The position numbers and the translations under genes are program-made. From contig CM070594.1 in NCBI GenBank assembly GCA_036346395.1, positions 32,273,385 through 32,337,384 on the forward strand: 64,000 nucleotides of DNA, written 5' to 3'. The DNA comes from Hsuehochloa calcarea (taxonomy: Eukaryota > Streptophyta > Magnoliopsida > Poales > Poaceae). Positions within the stretch are counted from its first letter, which is position 1. Every line of letters begins with the position of its first letter. The notes under the pieces were generated by a model. It did not search any database, was not told the origin of the DNA, and saw nothing but the letters and a program-made list of their open reading frames with translations. Below, one piece after another: positions 58,888-64,000 of this stretch.

Positions 58888-59006
58888 TAGTCGTAAAAAG
58901 CTTACGACTACTTACGACCGGATAGTGGTCGTAGAAAGACTTACAACCATTCGTAGTCGCAGAAAAACTTACGACTAGGTCGGTGGTTGTAGAAGTATTT
59001 ATAACC
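58888..59006. repeat. Second intronic stem-loop cluster
   Basis: It holds TAGTCGTA/TACGACTA (58888-58910, loop AAAAGCT), TGGTCGTA/TACAACCA, TAGTCGCA/TACGACTA and TGGTTGTA/TATAACCA. Loops are GAAAGACT, GAAAAACT and GAAGTATT. Arms differ between units, but most positions still pair, including G-T wobble. Confidence 0.88.
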
Positions 59007-60440
59007 ATTCTACTGATTTTTATCTCCATCTCTGTCCTTTGTAGGTTAAACAAGTGATTCAAAGACCTTAGCCGACTCGCCGACTATGAAAAAGAGGAGT
59101 CGAGGAGGCTAAGGAATGAAGTATTAACCTCTCGTAAAGACTTCGAGAGGTTGTCTCAGATCTAAGAAATTGCAGAAAAAATAAAAGATAAGTCTTGAAC
59201 TTAAGACTGCTTTTGAGTTTTAACTTTATCTAACTCTCATTTCTTCTTGAGATAAAGAAAATGAGATGAAGAAGCTCCGATCTCAAGTTGAGACAAATCT
59301 TTGGTCATTCAGAGTTTTCCGCATTACCAAGAATAAGGATCAAGAACTTGAGGTTCGAGAACTCAAGTCACGTGTAAGTAACTCTTTACTGTTGTCCTTT
59401 TGAGTGTTTTCCTTTTTAATGTCAATTCCTTGTTCGTAAATTGCTGCCCAATTGAGAATCCTTGAGGTCAAATCCAAGCAAAGACCTTGATCTGCAATGA
59501 GTCCGTCCGCATTGCTAAGATGAATGCAGAGGACATCAGAGCGTGGGAGCAAAAGCATGCTGAAACCGTTGCTTTCCATCGCGAAGAGGTCAAGAAATTG
59601 GATTCTCAATTAGTAGGTAAGAAATGCTTTTACCTACAAATATCTTTGTGTTATGTTCCTCTAGAAGTATTTTTGTTTGACCGGTATTATTCTTTTCAGA
59701 ACAAGTGGTCGAGAACAAAAGCTTCGTGAGGCTTCGACTTGTACCCAACAGGAGATGGAGTCGATGAAGACTAGTCTTCAAGGCAACATCACTCTCCTGA
59801 ACAATGTGCTTAGTGAGCTACATTCTGAGGGAAAAACTCCTCGAGAAGATACTATAGCTGCTCACACAAGTACTATTGGAGAACAAGTCGGAAAATTGCA
59901 AGAAATGGTGACCACTCAAGGCTAATCTGTCAATCAATAAGGAGGCAATGAGAAGTGCTGTAAGTTACGCTTTGGCGAAACTTAAAGCTCAAGATCCCCG
60001 CCTTAATGTTAAACCAATCGAAGCCGACTTCGACTGTCCTGAATCAGAGGCAAGTCGTCTGATTGTGGAAATGATCGATTATAAAAAGGTATGAGGAAAT
60101 GCACTAGGCTCTCCCCTTCGAGTAATCTTGTAACTACTTTGTAAGGCGCATAATTTTTGTTGATGAGTAATATATGATCCGCCTTATTTCCTTAAAATCA
60201 TCTTGTCGAGTAGTTAGTAACTCAAAAGATAATAAACGAATGAAAGACGAATGAAAGACTAAGAATTGAAGTCAAATTAATAACTTAATCCTAGCCCCCG
60301 ACTATTTGTTTAGATTGTTTAGACAATCTAAATAAATAGTGTTTGAAACGGTTTTCTGAAAACAAAGAGAGGTTTATTTAACTTATAGCTTTTGTTACGG
60401 GTGTCAAGCACTGGTCGAAAGAGTTAAAAACGACTCGTCA

Positions 60441-60975
60441 CTAGGAAGTTCCTTCTAGTGGGCAGGACCACGTGCAGAAAGGAAAGGCTTCGACTAGGTG
60501 ATGTTTTCATTTCCGACTAGTTTAATTGAACCAAGAACAAAGAACTTGAGTTAAACAGACGCCTTAGAGGACTTTAGTAATTCGCTCGTCCTTTTTGGTG
60601 GACTTGATAAGTCTTTTCCAAAGAGCAAAAGTAGGAGATCGAGCGCTTAGGAAGTTTCCTTCTAGTGGGGGGACCACATGCAGAGGAAAGACTTCGACTA
60701 GGTGTGTCTCTTCCTTCACCAGCTTAAAACAAATCGAGTACATCAAAGGTGGTCGAACAAATGTAAGAAAGTGTACTCTACTTAGAATATTTTTTGAATT
60801 GACTGAAAAAATAGACTAAGATTGAGAGAGTTGGCTTTGAGAACATTTCGACTGGATAGAACCCGGGCTCTTTGTCTCGGGCAAAGAAAATGAGTAACGA
60901 GTCAATGCTTGAAATTCCTTCTAGTGGGCGTAACCACATGCAGAGAGGAGAAGTTTTCGGATAGATGACGCTTTT
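60441..60975 (+). repeat. Three dispersed copies of a ~70-bp motif
   Basis: Copies at about 60441-60508, 60647-60714 and 60906-60975 share TTCCTTCTAGTGGG, ACCAC.TGCAGA and AAG.CTTCGACTAGGTGATG. The flanks also show weaker similarity (AAAGAG..., GAGTCAATGCTT or GACTCGTCACTA), suggesting a decayed tandem array with a unit of about 200-260 bp. It lies between the antisense gene and pol. Confidence 0.85.
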
Positions 60976-61095
60976 CGCCGGTGTAAAGAAAACGGGTGTT
61001 CTCATATCATAGTCGAAAGATTAAAAAAGCACTACTCAAAAATAAGGCAAAAAAGAGGTAGAAAGAACCTGGACTTTTATTGCTTGAGAAATCGG

Positions 61096-61452
61096 TCACA
61101 CATAGAATTTGCGTAACTGGTCGATGTTCCAAGAGTTTGAGAGAACCTGTCCATCTTCCATTGCTAGTCGTACCGACCCTGGCCGAGTTACTTCGACCAC
61201 TGTGTAAGGACCTTCCCATTTAGGGGAAAGTTTATTCCGGTTAGACTTGGATTGGCAGAGCCTCAATACCAAGTCACCTACAGCAAGGCTGCGAGGTTGG
61301 ACCTTACGATCATAGTATCTGCGCAGGGCTTGTTGGTAGACTGCCGAACGAATTAAGGCTAGGTTTCTCCTCTCTTCGAGTAGGTTAATGTCATCTGCTC
61401 GAAGTTGTTCCTGGTCTGAGTTGTTGAAGGTTTCAACTCGTGTCGACCGCAT
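61096..61452 (-). pseudogene. Tat pol C terminus (integrase tail)
   Basis: About 118 aa remain open here: DDINLLEERRNLALIRSAVY, YDRKVQPRSLAVGDLVLR, NKLSPKWEGPYTVVEV and VLSNSWNIDQLRKFYV with a stop. This is the integrase C-terminal (GPY/F-type) tail characteristic of Tat gypsy elements. The natural C terminus is preserved, but the upstream link is frameshifted near 61450. Confidence 0.92.
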
Positions 61453-62300
61453 TTTAGCTCCGAGGAAGCATGGCTTCGCCCAACACTAGAAAATGGTGTT
61501 TCTCTGTTGCTTCGGTGGTTGTACGAATCGCCCATAATATGGAAGGTAATTCTTGTACCCAAGCCCCGAGCGCTAACAAGTCGGGTCAAGACTCGAGTTT
61601 TAATTCTCGCATTATTTGGCCGCTTGCACGCTCAACCGCCCCATTACTTTGGGGATGTGCAATGTAGCATAACATAACTTGGTACCCAACTCGCCGCAAA
61701 ATTCTCAAATTTTGCACTTGTAATTGTTTACCATTGTCTCGTAATTATCCGACTTGGTACTCCAAATCGACTAATTACGCTTCTCATCATGAACCTTTTG
61801 TCGCTCGCTGTTATCCCGAGCATGAGTTCACTTGATCCATTTTGTGAACGTGTCAATAGCCACAAAAGGAATTCAAACCTCCGGAGCTTTGGGAAACGGT
61901 CCTAGGATATCAAGCCCTGTGTCGCAAAAGGCCAAGAAAGAGGTATTGTTTGTAATGCTTGAGCCGGTTGGTGTATCCGTCTACCATGAAATTGGCACTG
62001 GACACACTTTTAACCACCTCTTTAGCATCGACAGTGGTCAGAGGCCAAGAAAACCTTGTCGAAAGGCTTTACCAACTAATGTTCTCAGAGGAAGCATGCG
62101 TCCCCCAGATGCCACTTGTGTATATCGTGAAGGAGTGTTATTCCTTCATTTTGCGGAATGCATCGCATGAGTATCCCTTGGGTTCCTCGCTTATAGAGGA
62201 CTCCTTCAACCAAAGTATACATTTTGGCTTTTCGATAATCGACCGCCTCAAGATCATCTTGCACGGAACCCTTGCAAAGATACTCGTAGATGGGAGTCAT
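61453..62300 (-). pseudogene. Tat integrase core, frameshifted
   Basis: The N-terminal part is readable at 62085-62300, with SVQDDLEAVDYRKAKMYTLV, EGVLYKRGTQGILMRCI and LLHDIHKWHLGDACF, the region before and at the HHCC finger. The catalytic core between 61470 and 62050 is broken by several shifts; fragments such as NRETPFSSVG remain (usually RETPFSLVYG). Confidence 0.8.
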
Positions 62301-62399
62301 CCGTATCCTCGTAATCTAATGAGGCCATCTCAAGAGGAGGTGCCTCGGTTCTTCGACTGAGACGGTTTTGGAGTTGCTCCAAGAAAACTCCTTTTGGTA

Positions 62400-63100
62400 C
62401 TATGGATCGGAAGAAGCCATCCGAGCAAGTTGGTCATGAGGAAATTATCCTTCGAGGGATAAATTGTACCTCAAACCTAAAAATGTTTTTCTAGCTTACG
62501 TGCTCGATAAGTACCGAGCCATTGTTGAGTTAGAGCACCGTACTCTTTCCCAATTTGATTCACGACTAGTTGAGAGTCTCCTCTACGAGTAGTCGACGAA
62601 TCGAGAGTGCTTCGCACTGTATGCCGCCTAGCAAACCTTCGATTCTCGCCATATTGTTAGTGGCCCGAAAGTTTAATTGTATGGCATACTTTAAGGTTTC
62701 TCCAGAGGAGATACCAGACCACCCGACCCGAGCCACTTAAAGTGAGTGACCCGTCAGTACATCATCCACCGGTCGGGAATCAGATCGGGATCCCGAACAG
62801 TTCAGATTTGTCCATTCGGCGACAAAGTCCGCCAAGATCCGGGATTTTATGGCCGTCGACACGAATGGAGGTCGAACTCCCAAGTTCGACCGACCATTTT
62901 GCCATGCGCCCCATTGCTTCCTTATTATGGAGGATTGCTCCTAAAGGAAACTCGAGGCAAGACGACTATTTTGTGCGCTGAAAATAATGCCGCAGCCTCA
63001 AGACATGAGGAGGGCATCTGAAGTTTTGGACCCGAGGGTAACGCTCCTTAGGCCCGTAAAACTTCGCTACGTAGTAAACCGGTCGTTGTACGTTTTCACG
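62400..63100 (-). pseudogene. Tat RNase H region, frameshifted
   Basis: On the minus strand near 62790-62960 I read AMGRMAKWSVELGEFDL, with an altered SRPAIKS further on. This matches the end of the Tat reverse transcriptase/RNase H region (usually GR..KWAVEL.EFD....PR.AIK.Q.LADF). No continuous frame remains. Confidence 0.7.
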
Positions 63101-63102
63101 CT

Positions 63103-64000
63103 CTACGACCAAGATCGCGCTTCTTTGCTGCTGGCGTGGCGCCTAGGTAAATTAAGAGCGCCTCTTCGGCTTTGGAGAAACCGTAAGCAGAGCACTCGAA
63201 GATACCTCTTGACATCCTCAAAGGCAATGTTTGCCTCGCTCGACCACTCAAAACCTTCATGTCTCCCGAGAAGTTTAAAGAAAGGTAGTCCTTTTCTCCT
63301 AGTCGATGCGATGAAACGACTTAAAGCCGCCATGCACCCAAAGTGAGTTTCTGGACTTCCTTTTTGTGTTTGGAGGTCGATCCGAGGATGGCCTTTATTT
63401 TTCAGATTTGCTTCGATTCCTCGCTCGGATACTAGGAATCCAAGCAATTTTCTCAAGAAATTCCAAACACACACTTCTCTGGATTAAGTTTTAAATGGTG
63501 CTTTCGAGGTTGTCGAATGTTTCTTGTAGGTCAATGATATGATTAAGTCTCTTAATGCTTTTACGACTAGGTCATCAACATAGGCTTCCAAATTCGGCCT
63601 AATTGAGATGAAAAGTCGATTGCATTAAGCGTTGAAAAGAAGCACCGCATTCTTTAGACCAAATGGCATTTTGATATAACAAAAGGTACCAAATGGAGTA
63701 ATGAATGCGGTCTTTTCTTCATCGCTTAGACACATATTGATCCGTGATATCCGAATATGCATCTAAAAACTTAATATTTCACAACCCGCAGAGAATCAAC
63801 CGGTGATCAATACGAGGTAAAGGAAATCATCTTTTGGACAAGCTTTATTAAGATCGAGAAAGTCTACGCACATACGCCATTTGCCGCTTGACTTTTTGAC
63901 CATTACAGGTTAGCCAACCACTGGGTGATTGACTTCTCTTATAAAGCCCGCCTTAAGTAGCTTATCCAATTTCGATTTAATAGCATCTCGTCGATCGGGG
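63103..64000 (-). pseudogene. Tat reverse transcriptase, partial at window edge
   Basis: 63103-63474 reads KLLGFLVSERGIEANLKNK then GCMAALSRFIASTRRKGLPF and FKLLGRHEGFEWSSEANIAF, the thumb/connection of Tat reverse transcriptase. Between 63480 and the edge, pieces such as KTAFIT, MPFGLKNAGASFQRLM (read across shifts) and FPLPRIDH belong to the palm. The catalytic box falls near 63570, in a shifted frame. The gene continues beyond the window. Confidence 0.85.

Larger units (their letters stand above)
56329..60093 (+). pseudogene. Spliced antisense ORF of the Tat element (coiled-coil protein)
   Basis: From ATG 56329 the sequence reads MAKRVSEWEESEMDAAKIKI. After a frame shift comes a block with LGPNSITMLSVFVSGEAYRG and DLELFQYYYGMARQTELL. 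This recalls the 'putative gypsy-type transposon' (Transposase_28-like) domain as I remember it. Downstream pieces are rich in heptad-like Glu/Lys/Leu segments (about 59100-59930), consistent with a coiled coil. The last exon ends MIDYKKV at 60093. Plausible GT-AG introns are visible, for example 57012-57105, 57224-57410 and 59616-59699. Frameshifts make it a pseudogene. Its function is unknown even in intact relatives. Confidence 0.6.
54833..64000 (-). mobile_element. Tat-lineage Ty3/gypsy retrotransposon, right end outside window
   Basis: The left border TGTCGGTGTATTAG reads, in sense, as an LTR end ...CACCGACA, a common Tat/RIRE2-type terminus. A TATA box CTATATAAGGGC on the minus strand (about 55105-55116) fits an LTR promoter in minus-strand sense. 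The pol gene is on the minus strand (61096 to the right edge). Between pol and the LTR lies a spliced gene in antisense (+), an arrangement known from some Tat elements such as Grande and Retand. The 5' LTR and gag are beyond the window, and the inner border of the 3' LTR is not resolved (55.6-56.1 kb). Coding parts are frameshifted. Confidence 0.8.

Overview
This window is nuclear DNA of a grass (Poaceae). The one clear host signalling gene, an eight-exon group-A MAP kinase kinase (MKK6 type), matches rice MKK6 as I remember it almost residue for residue. The rest is the usual grass mix of nested LTR retrotransposons, MITEs and TE-borne gene fragments. There is no operon structure, no CRISPR array and no RNA gene that I can support.

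Layout. 1-183 is a truncated copia-type LTR end; 184-2100 is the upstream region of MKK6. MKK6 runs 2101-9343 on the + strand. Its sixth intron is swollen to 4.2 kb by a 178-bp tandem duplication, a TRIM-like LTR element (6011-8100) carrying a broken serpin exon, and a 417-bp hAT-type element nested in that TRIM with a perfect 8-bp target duplication. A small conserved-looking 100-aa gene lies on the opposite strand at 9996-10298, followed by a Stowaway-like MITE. From 10.9 kb onward almost everything is transposon.

Transposon region. 11659-14683 is a probable Angela/BARE-like LTR split by a 1,840-bp solo LTR (12010-13849, TSD CACAT). 17084-23682 is a complete but decayed copia element on the - strand (TSD CCTTA). 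26363-28690 is the 3' end of a SIRE/Maximus-like copia element. 28850-45257 is a nest of four members of one Tekay-like gypsy family: a + strand solo LTR, a - strand solo LTR inside it, and inside that a full-length 9.7-kb element and another solo LTR. Target-site duplications are exact for three of the four. 49.2-52.0 kb is another SIRE-like LTR. 54522 is a severed CACTA end. 54833 to the right edge is a Tat-lineage gypsy element on the - strand, with pol at 61.1-64.0 kb and a spliced antisense ORF on the + strand at 56.3-60.1 kb.

Most interesting signals. Three LTRs from different loci carry many copies of an 11-bp odd palindrome of one shared form, CGG-NN-N-NN-CCG. Each LTR uses its own palindromic core (GGTC/GACC, GGAA/TTCC, GGTA/TACC), so both arms have changed together. 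The Tat element carries repeated stem-loops with a near-constant loop and co-varying arms, in its 3' LTR region and in introns of its antisense gene. The gypsy nest and the TRIM-borne serpin fragment are clear structural reconstructions. Genes do not cooperate here in an operon sense; host and transposon functions are independent.
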